The notes: generated by a model not told the origin, from the sequence alone. A DNA stretch of 64,000 nucleotides from DATIKM01 sp035477595 (GCA_035477595.1 DATIKM010000108.1:55363-119362); one strand, 5' to 3'. Numbered from the stretch's first letter, positions 15,243-24,969 are shown. Translations and numbers: made by a program.

Positions 15243-16652
15243 GTGCAGTCCGGCGAGCTGGCAGCGGGCGCGCTGGAGAAGCGCCGCGTCGCGCTGACGT
15301 CGATGCTGGCCGCGGTGGCGCTAACATCGGCCAAGCTGGTCGTCGGGGTCTACACGGGCAGCCTCGCGCTGCTATCGGAAGCGGTGCACTCGGCCCTCGA
15401 CCTTGTCTGCTCCATCATCACGTACTTCGCCGTTCGGATCGCGGACAGGCCTGCCGACCGTCACCACCCCTACGGTCACGGCAAGGTGGAGAACCTGTCG
15501 GCGCTCATCGAGACAGTCCTTCTGTTGTGCACCTGCGTCTGGATCGTGTGGGAGGCGCTGCACCGGCTCCTGTACCGCGCCGTGAACGTCGACGCGAGCG
15601 TATGGGCGTTCGCCGTGGTGATCGTATCCATCATCGTGGACCGCTCCCGTTCGTCTGCTCTGATGCGCACGGCGCGCCGCTACAACAGCCACGCGCTCGA
15701 GGCCGACGCCATCAACTTCCGCGCCGATGTCCTCAGCTCGTGCGTGGTGCTCGCCAGCCTGGCGCTCGTGCATGTAGGAGAGGTGTGGGGACGCGCCCCC
15801 TGGCTAGAGAAGGCGGACTCCGTGGCGGCGCTGGTTGTGGTAGGCATCGTGGTGCGCGTGAGCCTGGGGATGGGACGTCGGGCCATTGACGTTCTGCTGG
15901 ATCGCGCGCCGGACGGTCTGGCAGCCGGGGTGGAGGAGGTCGTACGCAGTGTTCCCGGAGTGCTGGGTTGCTCGCGGGTGCGCGTTCGTCCCTCTGGCGG
16001 GCGCACCTTCGTCGATCTGGTCATCGACGTGGAGCGTGGCACGGCGGTCGAGCGCAGTCATGCCATCGGTGTCGCTGCTGAGGAGCGGATCCGCGACCGG
16101 CTGCCGGGCGCCGACATCATGCTCCACGTGGACCCCGTGAGAGTGGCGGACGCCTCCATCCCGGAGCGCATTCTGGCCATAACCACGGAAATGGGCCGCC
16201 CCGTCCACAACATCCGGGTGTACGACGAGTCCGCCGGCGTGTTCGTGGAGCAGGACCTCGAGGTGCCGGAAGACCTCTCACTGGCGCAGGCGCACGAGCT
16301 CGCCACGGAGGTGGAGGAACGCATCACGCGCGAGGTGCCGTCGGTCCGTTCGGTGATCACGCGTCTGGAGGCGCGCCGATCCGAGCCCAGGACGCTGTCC
16401 GACCTCGATGCGAGCGCGGCGGGATTCGATGCCATCGTGCGGCGCCTTGCCGCCGAGACGGAGGGCATCCGGGGCGTCGAAGAGGCGCGCTTCTACCGGT
16501 CCGGCCAGGCGTTGCACCTGCGACTCGTATGTCGGTTCGACCAGGCGCTCACAATGCGCGAGGTCCGCACCATCACGCTGGCCCTGGAGGAGCGTCTGCG
16601 GGCTAGCGTCCCGGGCCTCTCGCGGATCACGACACACCCGGAGCCGGCTTGA
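15243..16652 (+). CDS. Cation diffusion facilitator transporter with extended C-terminus
   Basis: This proton-coupled divalent metal efflux protein (Zn, Fe, Mn, Co or Cd) of 469 residues sits in the inner membrane. Six helices fill residues 10-215. Metal-site motifs are SEAVHSALD in helix 2, the HHPYGHGKVE loop, and HALEADAINFRADV in helix 5. The GTG at 15243 has GGGAGG nine bases upstream. After the normal cytoplasmic dimerisation domain (about 215-300) there are two further segments of similar size (about 305-385 and 395-465) with the same alternating pattern, for example GRPVHNIRVYDES and GIRGVEEARFYRSG. The tail thus looks tripled. A metal ATPase and ArsR regulator lie just downstream on the other strand. 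Confidence 0.9.
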   Translation: MQSGELAAGALEKRRVALTSMLAAVALTSAKLVVGVYTGSLALLSEAVHSALDLVCSIITYFAVRIADRPADRHHPYGHGKVENLSALIETVLLLCTCVWIVWEALHRLLYRAVNVDASVWAFAVVIVSIIVDRSRSSALMRTARRYNSHALEADAINFRADVLSSCVVLASLALVHVGEVWGRAPWLEKADSVAALVVVGIVVRVSLGMGRRAIDVLLDRAPDGLAAGVEEVVRSVPGVLGCSRVRVRPSGGRTFVDLVIDVERGTAVERSHAIGVAAEERIRDRLPGADIMLHVDPVRVADASIPERILAITTEMGRPVHNIRVYDESAGVFVEQDLEVPEDLSLAQAHELATEVEERITREVPSVRSVITRLEARRSEPRTLSDLDASAAGFDAIVRRLAAETEGIRGVEEARFYRSGQALHLRLVCRFDQALTMREVRTITLALEERLRASVPGLSRITTHPEPA

Positions 16653-16747
16653 GCCCGCCGCGCGGCGGCGGCGAGGGATGGAGGCGCGCTGACTCGCGAC
16701 CCGCGGGGCCACCTGGCCTCCTGCGGCCGGGCGACGACCTGCTGCCT

Positions 16748-19186
16748 CTACGACGGCGATGCGCCGATGGCAGGTGCCGAGGCGGGCGTGACCTGCGCCG
16801 CGGGTGGGCGATCCGCCAGACGCAGCGCGTTGAGCGTTACCAGCAGCGAGACGCCCACGTCGCCGGCGATGGCCAGCCACAAGGGCACGCCGATGGCTAT
16901 TGCCGCGATCAGCAGCAAGGCCTTGGTGGCGAGCGAGAACGCGACGTTCTGACGCATGATGGACCGCGTGCGCCGGCTCAGCTCGAAGAGGTAGGGCAGG
17001 CGGCCGAGCCCGGCCCCGAGCAGCGCGACATCGGAGGTCTCGATCGCAGCATCGGTGGCTGCCGCGCCCGTCGCGATGCCGACGTCCGCGGTGGCGAGCG
17101 CCGGTGCGTCGTTGATGCCGTCGCCCACCATCGCGACAGGCCCGAAGCGCTCTCGGCAGGCGCGCACCAGAGCGAGCTTCTGCTCGGGCAGCAGGCCAGC
17201 CCGGAACTCGTCGAGCCCGATCCGGCCTGCCACGTCCGCGGCGACGCGCGCATTGTCCCCGGTTAGCATGGCCTGGTAAGCGATACCCAGGTGCCGCAGG
17301 CGCTCGACCGCCTCAGCGGCGTCGGCCCTCGTCCTGTCGGCGAGCACCGCCACCCCCAGCGGTCGGGAGCCCTCTGCGACGATCACGGCGGTCTTGCCGG
17401 ACGCCTCCGCGCGACCAACGGCGTCCGCCGCCTCACCGGGGTCGATGCCCTGGGAGCGCAGGAACGCAGGGCTCCCCACCAGCACGGGGCGGGAGTCGAC
17501 GAGCGCCCGGGCGCCAAGCCCTGGGTGCGCCTCGAAGCCCTCCACGCGCGCCGGCCTCGATCCATCGTGCTGCGCAGCGGCCCGCGCGATCGCGGAGCCG
17601 ATGGGGTGCTCGCTACGCGACTCCACCGCCCCGGCCGCACGCAGCACCTCGGCGGCGGTCGCTCCGCTCAGCGGGACGATGTCCTCGAGCGCGAACTCGC
17701 CGGTGGTCAGCGTGCCGGTCTTGTCGTAGAGCACGGCGCGCACGTCGGCCAGTCGCTCGAGGAAGACCCCTCCCTTGACGAGCGCACCGTGGCGCGAGGC
17801 AGCGCCGATCGCGGTGACGATCGCGACCGGCGTGGAGATCACCAGCGCGCAGGGGCAGGCGATGAGCAGCAGTGCGAGCGCGCGGAGGAGCCACTCCTGC
17901 CAGATGCCGTCAGGAGCGGCGGCCCCCTGCAGCCACGGCCCGGCGGACTGCGCCAGTGGCGGTCCGATGGCGACCGCCACCGCAGCCAGCACCACCAGGG
18001 GCGTGTAGGTGGCGGCGAAGCGATCGATGAGCTGCTGCGCTGGCGCTCGCTGGGCCTGGGCCTCCTCGACCGCGTGAATGATCCGCGCCAGCATCGTGTC
18101 GTGATAGTGCCGCGACACGCGCACGTCGAGGGAGCCGTAATGGTTCACGGAGCCACCGAACACTGCGGCGCCCGGCCGCTTGTCGGCGGGCAGGCTCTCG
18201 CCGGTGATCGGCGCTTCGTTCACGCTGGACGAGCCGGCAACCACCGTGCCGTCGAGCGGGATTCGCTCGCCAGGCCGCACGATGACGACGTCGCCGGGGC
18301 CGATCTCCTCGACCGGGACACGGGTCTCCATACCGTCTCGGCGCAAGGTGGCGGTCTTGGCGGTCATTCCTATCAGAGCGGCGACCGAGCGGCGAGTGCG
18401 CTCCAAGGCGCGCGCCTGGAGCCAGTTGCCCACGGCGAAGAGCGCGACGACGGTTGCGCCTTCGATCCACTCGCCGATCCCGATCGCGCCCGTAACCGCG
18501 ACCGTCATCAGCGCGTTCATGTCAAGCGACCGTGCGCGCACCGAGTGCCATGCGGCCCTCGCCGTCGGCAGGCCGCCGAGTGCGATGGCGGCGCACGCGA
18601 GCCACGCGTAGCCGGGCATGCCGAGCGCGTTGATGGTCGCCGCGGCGGTCGTCAGGGCCACGGTAGCGGCGACGGCGAGCGTCCTCACGCGCCGGCTACG
18701 GGATGCGGCGCGAACGTCGTCTTCGTTCGGTGACGCCGACCGCCTCGCTCCCGCAACGGTGCACCGTCTCGCGCCGTAGGCGGTGGCGACGCTGGCGATG
18801 TGCTCTGCGTCCGTGACGCCGCGCTCGAGCTCGGCGTGCAGCGTACCACCGGCGAAGGAGACTGCGGCCCACAGCACGCCGCGCTCGCGACGGAGACCCT
18901 CCTCTATGGTTCGAGCGCAGTCTGCGCAGTCCATCTCGACTGCCAGGGTGAGATGATCGATCTGCTCCGCGATCTCGGCGCCAGCGCGTCGAGCTTCCGA
19001 CTCGATGCGCGCCACTGTGACGACCTCGGGGTCAAACTCGACGTGGAAGGCAGTGCGAGCTTCAGTGACCGCTGCCTCCAGCACGCCGCGGATGGCCGCG
19101 ACCCGGCTCTGCAGGCGCGCGATGCACCGCTCGCATTCCGCCCCCGCCGGGAGCTGCAGATGAAGGGAGAGCGACTGGCGGCGCAC
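16748..19186 (-). CDS. Heavy-metal P1B-type ATPase (Zn/Cd/Pb exporter type)
   Basis: This is an ATP-driven metal efflux pump of 812 residues. It has two N-terminal heavy-metal-associated domains, with Cys pairs in GAECERC (near 16) and MDCADC (near 90). The membrane metal site is CPCAL in the sixth helix. The catalytic Asp is in DKTGTLTTGEF, followed by SEHPIGSAI and the hinge GDGINDAPALATAD. The C-terminal helices contain the Lys (ATKALL) and Asp (AGDVG) of the Zn/Cd class. The GTG start has GAGGAGG seven bases upstream, and its G is shared with the stop codon of the ArsR gene (TAGTG). The pair is therefore a translationally coupled, metal-inducible resistance operon. Confidence 0.95.
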   Translation of the reverse strand: MRRQSLSLHLQLPAGAECERCIARLQSRVAAIRGVLEAAVTEARTAFHVEFDPEVVTVARIESEARRAGAEIAEQIDHLTLAVEMDCADCARTIEEGLRRERGVLWAAVSFAGGTLHAELERGVTDAEHIASVATAYGARRCTVAGARRSASPNEDDVRAASRSRRVRTLAVAATVALTTAAATINALGMPGYAWLACAAIALGGLPTARAAWHSVRARSLDMNALMTVAVTGAIGIGEWIEGATVVALFAVGNWLQARALERTRRSVAALIGMTAKTATLRRDGMETRVPVEEIGPGDVVIVRPGERIPLDGTVVAGSSSVNEAPITGESLPADKRPGAAVFGGSVNHYGSLDVRVSRHYHDTMLARIIHAVEEAQAQRAPAQQLIDRFAATYTPLVVLAAVAVAIGPPLAQSAGPWLQGAAAPDGIWQEWLLRALALLLIACPCALVISTPVAIVTAIGAASRHGALVKGGVFLERLADVRAVLYDKTGTLTTGEFALEDIVPLSGATAAEVLRAAGAVESRSEHPIGSAIARAAAQHDGSRPARVEGFEAHPGLGARALVDSRPVLVGSPAFLRSQGIDPGEAADAVGRAEASGKTAVIVAEGSRPLGVAVLADRTRADAAEAVERLRHLGIAYQAMLTGDNARVAADVAGRIGLDEFRAGLLPEQKLALVRACRERFGPVAMVGDGINDAPALATADVGIATGAAATDAAIETSDVALLGAGLGRLPYLFELSRRTRSIMRQNVAFSLATKALLLIAAIAIGVPLWLAIAGDVGVSLLVTLNALRLADRPPAAQVTPASAPAIGASPS

Positions 19187-19554
19187 TACGGAGCCTCCTC
19201 GCGGATGTGCTCGAGCCCTTCGCGGAAGAGCCCCACGATGTGCGCGTCGTCCAGCGCGTAGTAGACCAGCTTGCCTTCCCGCCGATGACGCACCAGGCGC
19301 AGCGCTCGCAGCAGCCGAAGCTGATGGGACGTGCAGGAGGCGGAGAGCCCGAGCGCCGTGGAAAGGTCCGTCACGCAGAGCTCGGATGCGGAAAGCGCCT
19401 CCACGATGCGTACGCGGGTGGGGTCGGCGAGCGCGGAGAAGAGCTCGGCCAGCCGCTCGACAACCTTCGGCTGGCTGAGCGCCTCGCGGACCGCTATGAT
19501 GCGCTCCGGGTGGACGGCTCGCGGCGCCACGGCTGATGCTTGAGGCACGGCCAT
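19186..19554 (-). CDS. ArsR/SmtB-family metal-sensing repressor
   Basis: This 122-residue winged-helix repressor should release DNA on binding Zn, Cd or Pb. The core runs from LAELFSALADPTRVRIVEAL, through ELCVTDLSTALGLS, to the recognition helix SCTSHQLRLLRALRLVRHRR and the wing GKLVYYAL. The C-terminal helix carries D, H, H and E in DDAHIVGLFREGLEHIRE, matching the alpha-5 zinc site of SmtB/CzrA-like sensors. ELCVTD also places a Cys at the alpha-3 site position. The ATG at 19554 has GGGGAGG six bases upstream, preferred to two upstream in-frame ATGs. The ATPase gene follows without a gap. Confidence 0.93.
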   Translation of the reverse strand: MAVPQASAVAPRAVHPERIIAVREALSQPKVVERLAELFSALADPTRVRIVEALSASELCVTDLSTALGLSASCTSHQLRLLRALRLVRHRREGKLVYYALDDAHIVGLFREGLEHIREEAP

Positions 19555-19583
19555 ATACATCCTCCCCGGCATCCCTGACAGTT

Positions 19584-19607
19584 GATCAAGCGGTCATACG
19601 TTCAATC
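19584..19607. promoter_or_regulatory. Candidate ArsR operator
   Basis: This is an imperfect inverted repeat upstream of the arsR-like gene: GATCAAGCG (19584-19592), a 6-bp centre, then CGTTCAATC (19599-19607). Six of nine positions are symmetric. Size and place fit SmtB/ArsR operators, which overlap the promoter. No clear -35/-10 pair was found here. Confidence 0.4.
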
Positions 19608-19721
19608 GGGGCCTCTTGTTCGCAACGCCCGGACTCCACTTGCCGTGGCAACGCCGCTGCACGGAGGAACGTCCTTCGGAGTGAGCGAATGACGCGCGGC
19701 AGCACATGGAGGGAACGTGGG

Positions 19722-20801
19722 ATGAGGCGGCTCAGGTGCGGGGGTAGGCGGGCGGCGGTGGGGGGACTGGTGGTTCTGACGGTCGCCGCAGGCCTAGCAT
19801 CCGTTGCGCTGGCCCAGAGCGGGGCGCGCGAGCTTTTCCGTCGCGAGTCCCAGGAAGGCCCGCAGGCGTTGCGGTGGAGGGGCGAACTGCCAGACGAGAC
19901 CCGCCTCGCGCTTGCGGTGAGCGGGGCCGCATGGCGTCCCGTTCTCGGCGGCGTCCCCCTGATCGAGCAGGATGGGGCCTCCCTCCATTTTGCACCCGCG
20001 GAGCGACGGCGCGACGCGTGGCGGAGCACGCCGGCGTCCGCGGACCCGCGCGCCAGCACGGCGTTCGCCTTCTCGCTCGTCCTGGACCCACCCATGGGCG
20101 ACGAAGGCGCCTGGCACGCGGCTTTTGGGGCGATGAAACGGTTCGGCCCCGAGTTCGACGAGATGCTCGTCGGGATTCTGGAGGCGCCCGACCGGCTCCC
20201 GCTCCTGCGAGCGTACGAGTATGCTGCAGCAGACGTGCTCGTGTGGCGCGCGTCGCCCCGCATGCTCTCCCTGTTGGTCACCTTGGCACGGTCCGGCGAC
20301 CGCTACCTGCGCAGCCGCGCGGTGGCGGCTCTGGGGATCGTGGCATACCATCAGCAGACGCCGCTCCGGCCTGGCATGCCCGGCCTGCGGCCGCCGCTGC
20401 GGGAGACCACGATCAGCGCAGTGCAGACCGGCATGCTGGCGGAGATCTTTCGCGAAGCCAGTGAGGACAGCAACTGGCGGGTGCGCGCGGCGGCGGCGCT
20501 CGCGTTCGGGCTGCTGGGAGACGAGCGCGATGTGCCGGTGTTGAGAAGGTTGCTGCGGGATCGCGCCTACCTGAGCTGGCCCGAGGGTGGGCGCGACGTG
20601 CGGAGGGTGGCGTTTCCGGTTCGAGCTCAGGCAGCAGCAGCGCTGAGCCGCTTTGGTCAGGAGGCTTCGGACGGCGGAGGCGTGTTCTCCGGACCGGAGC
20701 TGAGGCGAGCGCTTCGCGGCGGCAAGGACGTCAGCGGCGACCGCTCCGGCATGCGGAGTGACCGGGCGAGCAACGTGCGCTTCCACGACGGCTTCTGGTA
20801 G
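19722..20801 (+). CDS. Secreted HEAT-repeat protein
   Basis: The protein has 359 residues. A classical signal peptide (MRRLRCGGRRAAVGGLVVL to a cleavage site after ASVALA) begins at the ATG at 19722, which has GGAGG nine bases upstream; an ATG at 19689 would add an unneeded extension. The body contains HEAT/Armadillo-type helical pairs with the usual R-x-x-A-A-A-L pattern: YLRSRAVAALGIVAYH and NWRVRAAAALAFGLLGDERDVPVL. No catalytic motif is visible. Such proteins are normally protein-binding scaffolds. It is divergent from the metal-resistance operon and has no obvious functional neighbour. Confidence 0.75.
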   Translation: MRRLRCGGRRAAVGGLVVLTVAAGLASVALAQSGARELFRRESQEGPQALRWRGELPDETRLALAVSGAAWRPVLGGVPLIEQDGASLHFAPAERRRDAWRSTPASADPRASTAFAFSLVLDPPMGDEGAWHAAFGAMKRFGPEFDEMLVGILEAPDRLPLLRAYEYAAADVLVWRASPRMLSLLVTLARSGDRYLRSRAVAALGIVAYHQQTPLRPGMPGLRPPLRETTISAVQTGMLAEIFREASEDSNWRVRAAAALAFGLLGDERDVPVLRRLLRDRAYLSWPEGGRDVRRVAFPVRAQAAAALSRFGQEASDGGGVFSGPELRRALRGGKDVSGDRSGMRSDRASNVRFHDGFW

Positions 20802-21109
20802 TCCGTCCTCCGCGGCACGGAGGCGCAAGCGACGCCAGGCTGGCCACCGATGCCCCATCGACCCGCGCTCCGTTCCGCATGCCGAAGGTGTGCGGACGCT
20901 GCGAGGCGAGAGCGTCCTCCTGCGCGCGCAGCCCGGCGGGCTTATCGAAGCCGCGCCCATAGGATGCGCGGCACCGGCTGTACGGTCCGCGACAGATGGT
21001 GGTGCAGGCCCGGATGTTGCGAGGGCGCGTGGCTTAGGCAGTGCGCGTAGTCGCCCGCGCGCGGAGGTCGTGGTGTTGGTGGCGCCGGACCAGGCGCGGG
21101 GAGGCGACG
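20802..21109. other. Intergenic stretch without a supported gene
   Basis: I see no credible gene, RNA or clear promoter in these 308 bases. Open frames exist in several phases but have no ribosome-binding site or conserved features. The last 20 bases hold the GGGGAGG ribosome-binding site of the following oxidoreductase gene. Confidence 0.5.
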
Positions 21110-22222
21110 ATGGGCGAGATCGTACGGGTCGGACTGATCGGCTCCGGGTTTGTGGCCGACATACACGCGCACGCGATCGCGCACCATGTGCGGAACGCAG
21201 AGGTTGTGGCAGTCGCCTCGCCGACGCCTGGCAAGGCGCTCCGGTTTGCCAGGGCGAGGGGCATCCCGCATGCCTTCCAGGACCATCGCGACCTTCTGGC
21301 GATGGGCGAGGTGGACCTCGTCGTGGTGGCCGTGCCGAACGACCTTCATTGTCCCATCACGCTGGACGCCGCGGCGGCAGGCAAGCATGTGGTGTGCGAG
21401 AAGCCGCTGTGCCTCACGCTCGCCGAGGCGGACCTCATGATCGACGCCTGCCGGAACGCTGGCGTCCTGCTGCTCTACGCCGAGGAGCTGCTGTTTGCGC
21501 CCAAGTACGTGCGCGCCCGTCAGTTGGCCGAGGAAGGCGCTCTCGGTGATGTCTTCCTGGTGAAGCAGTGGGAGGAGCACGACGGGCCGCACGAGCCGTG
21601 GTTCTGGGACGTCCGGCGGTCCGGTGGTGGCGTTCTGCTGGACATGGGTTGCCACTCCGTGGAGTTCGGTCGGTGGATGCTCGGAAAGCCTCCCGTGCGG
21701 AGCGTCTATGCCACGCTCGGAACATACGTACACAAGACACGCACGGAGGGCGAGGACCACTCGATCTGCGTGGTGGAGTACGAGGGCGGCAGGATCGCGG
21801 TTGCAGAGAACTCGTGGGCGAAGCCAGGCGGCGTGGACGACCGATGCGAGGTCTACGGGTCGGCGGGCCACACGCGCGCCGATCTGCTACGCGGCAATGC
21901 ACTGCAGACCTACAGCGGGGTGGGCTACGGCTACGCGGTTGAGAAGGCAGCGAGCACGCGCGGCTGGTCGTTCACCATGTACGAGGAGGTCTGGAACTAC
22001 GGCTTCCCGCAGGAGATGCAGCACTTCGTCAATTGCGTGCTCGGCCGCGAGAAGCCAGTTGAGACGGGCGAGGACGGGCGGGAGGTGTTGCGGATCCTGC
22101 TGGCCGCCTACCAGTCCGCGGGCGAGGGCCGCAAGATCGAGTGGCCGTACGAGCCCGGCCCCTACGAGCGGCCGGTCGACCTCTGGCGAGGCGGGCCCGC
22201 TTTCCGGTCCGGTGAGGCCTAA
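21110..22222 (+). CDS. Gfo/Idh/MocA-family oxidoreductase
   Basis: This is an NAD(P)-dependent sugar or inositol dehydrogenase-like protein of 370 residues. The N-terminal Rossmann fold starts with VRVGLIGSGFVADIHAHAI. The family signature with the catalytic Lys is GKHVVCEKPLCLTLAEADLM, near residue 95. The C-terminal alpha/beta domain contains GGGVLLDMGCHSVEFGRWML with the conserved Asp and His. The ATG at 21110 follows GGGGAGG. It is first in a three-gene set with a HEAT-like protein and a galactonate-dehydratase-like enolase, so it probably oxidises a sugar or sugar-acid substrate. Confidence 0.93.
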   Translation: MGEIVRVGLIGSGFVADIHAHAIAHHVRNAEVVAVASPTPGKALRFARARGIPHAFQDHRDLLAMGEVDLVVVAVPNDLHCPITLDAAAAGKHVVCEKPLCLTLAEADLMIDACRNAGVLLLYAEELLFAPKYVRARQLAEEGALGDVFLVKQWEEHDGPHEPWFWDVRRSGGGVLLDMGCHSVEFGRWMLGKPPVRSVYATLGTYVHKTRTEGEDHSICVVEYEGGRIAVAENSWAKPGGVDDRCEVYGSAGHTRADLLRGNALQTYSGVGYGYAVEKAASTRGWSFTMYEEVWNYGFPQEMQHFVNCVLGREKPVETGEDGREVLRILLAAYQSAGEGRKIEWPYEPGPYERPVDLWRGGPAFRSGEA

Positions 22223-22228
22223 GCGCCC

Positions 22229-23683
22229 ATGCGGCCCGACGAGGCCGGAGGCCCCACCGACGTGCGGTCCGCCGATCAGGCGCGACGGCTGTTGCAGCGT
22301 ATCGGGGCGCTCCCGGCCGAGATTGGCGAGAAGGATCTCGCGTTCCTCGACGACGCCCTGGCGGCGCTGCAGACCACCAGCAGCGAGTCCGCCTGGCGCG
22401 CGACGCGCGCCATAGCCCCCGAGGTGTTGCCGGCCGTGCTCCTCCGGGTGCCGCGAGAGGGTGCGGCGTGGGCGCGCGGGATGCGTCTGCTTGCGGAGGC
22501 GGGCACGCGCGACAGCGCGTCCGCGTGGGTCGAGCTCTTCGTGCGCTCGGCCGAGCGCGATCCACGCGACTTCCACGATGCCGCCGTTCCGTTCACCGAC
22601 GGCGTAGTGAGCGGGAGCACCGAGGCTCTGTTTCCGCGCCTGATCGATGCGATCGCCAGTCCGGACCGCCGCTCGGCGGTCGTGGACATAGCCAACCGTC
22701 TCCTGACGCACGGCCTCCTGGCGCGCCACCCGCTGGCGGCCCGGCTCGACGTGCTGGAGGAAATGGTGGCTACCGCCGACCTCGAGGGTGATGCAGACAC
22801 GTCGGATGCGGTTACGGCATGCTACGCGCTCGCCCGCATCGACGACCCGAGGACGACGCCCATCCTGATGCGTGCGCTCGACTCGGGCGACAGGGACGTG
22901 CATCTGGAAGCCGCGTTCGCTCTGGCGTGCCACGGTGACGCGCGCGGCGTGACCGCACTCGTCGATGCCTGCCGCGCGCACGAGACGCTGTCGCGCGCCC
23001 AGGAGTACCTCCAGGAGCTGGAGCTCGATCACCTCATTCCCGATGAGGCGCGCTCACCGGAGCGGCAGGCGCTGGCGGAGTTCTCATCGTGGCTTGCCCA
23101 CCCACACGAGCTCGGAGAGCCGCCAGACGAAGTCAATGTTCTCGACCACCGAACGTTGGGATGGCCGCCCACGAGCGACCGGCGCGAGCTCTGGCTGATC
23201 CGCTACACGCTGCGCGGAAAGGGCAAGTCCGGGGAGGCCCAGACGGACGCTGGCGTGGTCGGGAGCATCACGTTCTGCCTGTTCGGTTACGGTCTCGCGC
23301 ACCGCCCGCCCGAGGACGCCTACGCCATCCACTGCGTGTGGGAGCTGGAGCAGGACGGCCTGATCACCATCGACGAGCCCTACCGCCGCGTGTGCCCGCG
23401 CGAGTGGATCGCGCGCTGGCCGGGAAGCCCGCTGGAGGGCGCGCGCCTGCTACAGGTGGCGACGGTGTCCCGTGAGCTGCAGTACGGGGCGATGGAGGTC
23501 GCCCTCGTCGCCGCGAACCTGATCGGGGAGCCCGGCTGGGCCGTGATCGAGGGGGCCGCGAGCGCCTGGTACCCGCGACCGGAGATGCCGGAGTCGGCAC
23601 CCGAGCGCTGCGTGCTGATGCTGCACATCGGCCGCCGGCTTCTCGGGTTCGCGGGCCAGCCGGACCGCGCCAGCTACCTGTAG
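22229..23683 (+). CDS. HEAT-repeat-like protein of unknown function
   Basis: I do not recognise a named family in this 484-residue protein. Residues 15-285 are helical with HEAT-type spacing (for example DADTSDAVTACYALARIDDPRTTPILMR and DVHLEAAFALACHGDARGVTAL). Residues 300-484 form a separate, mostly beta domain containing LWLIRYTLRGKGKSGEAQTD and GSITFCLFGYGLAHRPPED. No signal peptide is seen. It lies 6 bp after the Gfo/Idh gene and before the enolase-family gene, so it is likely in their operon. A role as a sensor or binding partner is possible but not shown by sequence. Confidence 0.75.
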   Translation: MRPDEAGGPTDVRSADQARRLLQRIGALPAEIGEKDLAFLDDALAALQTTSSESAWRATRAIAPEVLPAVLLRVPREGAAWARGMRLLAEAGTRDSASAWVELFVRSAERDPRDFHDAAVPFTDGVVSGSTEALFPRLIDAIASPDRRSAVVDIANRLLTHGLLARHPLAARLDVLEEMVATADLEGDADTSDAVTACYALARIDDPRTTPILMRALDSGDRDVHLEAAFALACHGDARGVTALVDACRAHETLSRAQEYLQELELDHLIPDEARSPERQALAEFSSWLAHPHELGEPPDEVNVLDHRTLGWPPTSDRRELWLIRYTLRGKGKSGEAQTDAGVVGSITFCLFGYGLAHRPPEDAYAIHCVWELEQDGLITIDEPYRRVCPREWIARWPGSPLEGARLLQVATVSRELQYGAMEVALVAANLIGEPGWAVIEGAASAWYPRPEMPESAPERCVLMLHIGRRLLGFAGQPDRASYL

Positions 23684-23803
23684 GCTCCACGCTGGTGCGT
23701 GCCACCGACAGGTGTGGAGGCATCGTGCGCACGCGGAGCGCCAGCGGCGTCGGCGTGGGCGCCTGCCCGCCGCTTGCGCCGCCACGTTGGAGAGGAGGCT
23801 GCG

Positions 23804-24928
23804 GTGAAGATTACCCGGCTCGAGACGTTCCTGGTGAGGCCGCGCTCGCTGTTACTGAAGGTGCATACCGACGAAGGGCTGGTGGGCCTGGGCGAGCCTA
23901 TCCTGGAGGGCAGGGCCCGCACATGCGCTGCTGCCGTAGAGGAGCTGGCCGAGTACCTGGTGGGCAAGGACCCGACCCGTGTCGTCCACCACTGGCAGGC
24001 GATGTACCGGCACTCGTTCTACCGGGGCGGCCCGATCCTTACGAGCGCGGTCTCCGGAGTTGAGCAGGCGCTCTGGGACCTGGCGGGGAAGGCGGCGGGC
24101 CTGCCCGTCCATCGTCTGCTAGGCGGCCCGGTGCGCGATCGCATCCGCATGTACGCCGGCGCGGGAGGAGCGACGCCCGAGGAGGCAGCGCGATCCGCGG
24201 CTGAGCGCAAGGCGCAGGGATTCACCGCGATCAAGACCGGCGTGGCAGGCGGCCGACCAGCCCGCCTGGTGGAGTCGGCCGCGTTCGTGCGGCGGGTGGT
24301 GGAGACCTTTGCCGCGATGCGTGGTGCGGTGGGCGACGAGATCGACATCGCCATCGATTTCCACGGCGCCGTGCCACCCGCCACCTCGATGCTGCTCATC
24401 AAGGCGCTCGAGCCCTACCAGCCAATGTTTGTGGAGGAGCCGGTGCAGTGTCAGAACGTGGACGTGCTGGCCGACATCGCGCGCAAAACGCATCTGCCCA
24501 TAGCGACCGGCGAGCGGCTCTATACGAAGTGGGCGTTTCGCGAGGTGCTTGAGAAGGGCGCCGCCGCGGTCCTGCAGCCCGACCTCTCCCACGCGGGTGG
24601 CATCTTCGAGTGCCGTCTCATCGCGGGCATGGCGGAGGCGTACTACGCCAGCGTCGCGCCGCACTGCCCTCTTGGGCCGATCGCGCTGGCGGCGAGCCTT
24701 CAGCTCGACGCAGCGACGCCGAACTTCCTCATTCAGGAGCATGTCACGCTTGGGGAGGGCATTCTGCGCGAGCCGTTCCGCGTGCGCGATGGCTACGTCG
24801 ACGTGCCACAGCGACCGGGGCTCGGGATTGAGCTGGACGAGGAGGCGCTGGCCGAGCGCATCTCACACACAGACTGGCGCACGCCTGAGGTGTACGCGCC
24901 CGACGACGGGTCCGTGGCGGACTGGTAG
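23804..24928 (+). CDS. Mandelate racemase/enolase-superfamily dehydratase, D-galactonate dehydratase-like
   Basis: This enzyme removes water from a sugar acid using a Mg-stabilised enolate. It is 374 residues from the GTG at 23804, which has AGGAGG upstream. Metal ligands are visible as Asp in DIAIDFHG (near 185), Glu in MFVEEPV (near 210) and Glu in IATGERLYT (near 236). The catalytic His is in APHCPLGPIALAAS, which is the typical galactonate-dehydratase (DgoD) block. The N-terminal capping domain begins VKITRLETFLV. Being third after a Gfo/Idh oxidoreductase supports a sugar-acid pathway. A rhamnonate or other acid-sugar substrate cannot be excluded. Confidence 0.88.
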   Translation: MKITRLETFLVRPRSLLLKVHTDEGLVGLGEPILEGRARTCAAAVEELAEYLVGKDPTRVVHHWQAMYRHSFYRGGPILTSAVSGVEQALWDLAGKAAGLPVHRLLGGPVRDRIRMYAGAGGATPEEAARSAAERKAQGFTAIKTGVAGGRPARLVESAAFVRRVVETFAAMRGAVGDEIDIAIDFHGAVPPATSMLLIKALEPYQPMFVEEPVQCQNVDVLADIARKTHLPIATGERLYTKWAFREVLEKGAAAVLQPDLSHAGGIFECRLIAGMAEAYYASVAPHCPLGPIALAASLQLDAATPNFLIQEHVTLGEGILREPFRVRDGYVDVPQRPGLGIELDEEALAERISHTDWRTPEVYAPDDGSVADW

Positions 24929-24969
24929 CCGCTGCGAGTCGGCGCCGGCCATCCCATCCACACGAAGGC

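Noticed and set aside
17291..18733. 480-codon open frame on the plus strand
   Set aside because: It is the mirror of the P-type ATPase, whose motifs are clear on the minus strand.
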